From contig JANQKO010000182.1 in the NCBI GenBank assembly GCA_028281075.1, forward strand, positions 1-5,653: a DNA stretch of 5,653 nucleotides, in the 5' to 3' direction. The notes beneath the pieces were generated by a model. The model saw only the letters and a list, made by a program, of their open reading frames with translations. It did no database searches and was not told where the DNA came from. This document shows positions 5,631-5,653 of the stretch, one piece after another (positions within the stretch are counted from its first letter, which is position 1; each line of letters starts with the position of its first letter). Both the position numbers and the translations under genes were made by a program. Source of the DNA: Alphaproteobacteria bacterium (GTDB lineage: Bacteria; Pseudomonadota; Alphaproteobacteria; GCA-2731375).

Positions 5631-5653
5631 TTTGTTGTTTTTCAACAGGTTGC

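Overview
The window is GC-rich chromosomal DNA from an alphaproteobacterium, most likely from the Rhodospirillales/Rhizobiales side. Four things point there: a DUF2336 protein (a family I know almost only from Alphaproteobacteria), the compact alphaproteobacterial form of NAD kinase, intergenic palindromic repeats of the kind that litter these genomes, and an FNR/FixK-type box. It looks like core chromosome. I see no transposase, integrase, phage gene, tRNA, rRNA or CRISPR array.

Layout from left to right. Bases 1-302 hold no convincing gene. They carry two hairpins placed back to back (14-68) and a perfect TTGA-N6-TCAA box (188-201). A cyclase-family (Cyclase/KynB-like) metal-dependent hydrolase gene follows on + (303-1346). 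A 388-base gap comes next, with a paired-hairpin intergenic repeat (1396-1481). Then come a DUF2336 gene on + (1735-2889) and moaA on + (3072-4058). A small exported protein of unknown function lies on - (4066-4557), tail to tail with moaA with 7 bases between the stop codons. nadK is on + (4698-5468) and diverges from the exported-protein gene across a 140-base promoter region. The right end (5469-5653) is intergenic and contains two more repeat remnants.

How the genes relate. MoaA makes the first intermediate of molybdenum cofactor synthesis and NadK makes NADP; both are housekeeping enzymes. The exported protein between them has no recognised domain, but its position next to moaA probably explains why relatives carry molybdopterin-type names. 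The cyclase-family gene appears to be its own transcription unit, possibly oxygen-controlled through the FNR/FixK box. DUF2336 is separate, with an all-helical, HEAT-like look. No obvious multi-gene operon is present.

I do not see a clearly new multi-gene system. The points most worth checking are the DxDxDG loop and altered metal motif in the cyclase, the FNR box with the twin hairpins at the left edge, and the exported protein beside moaA.
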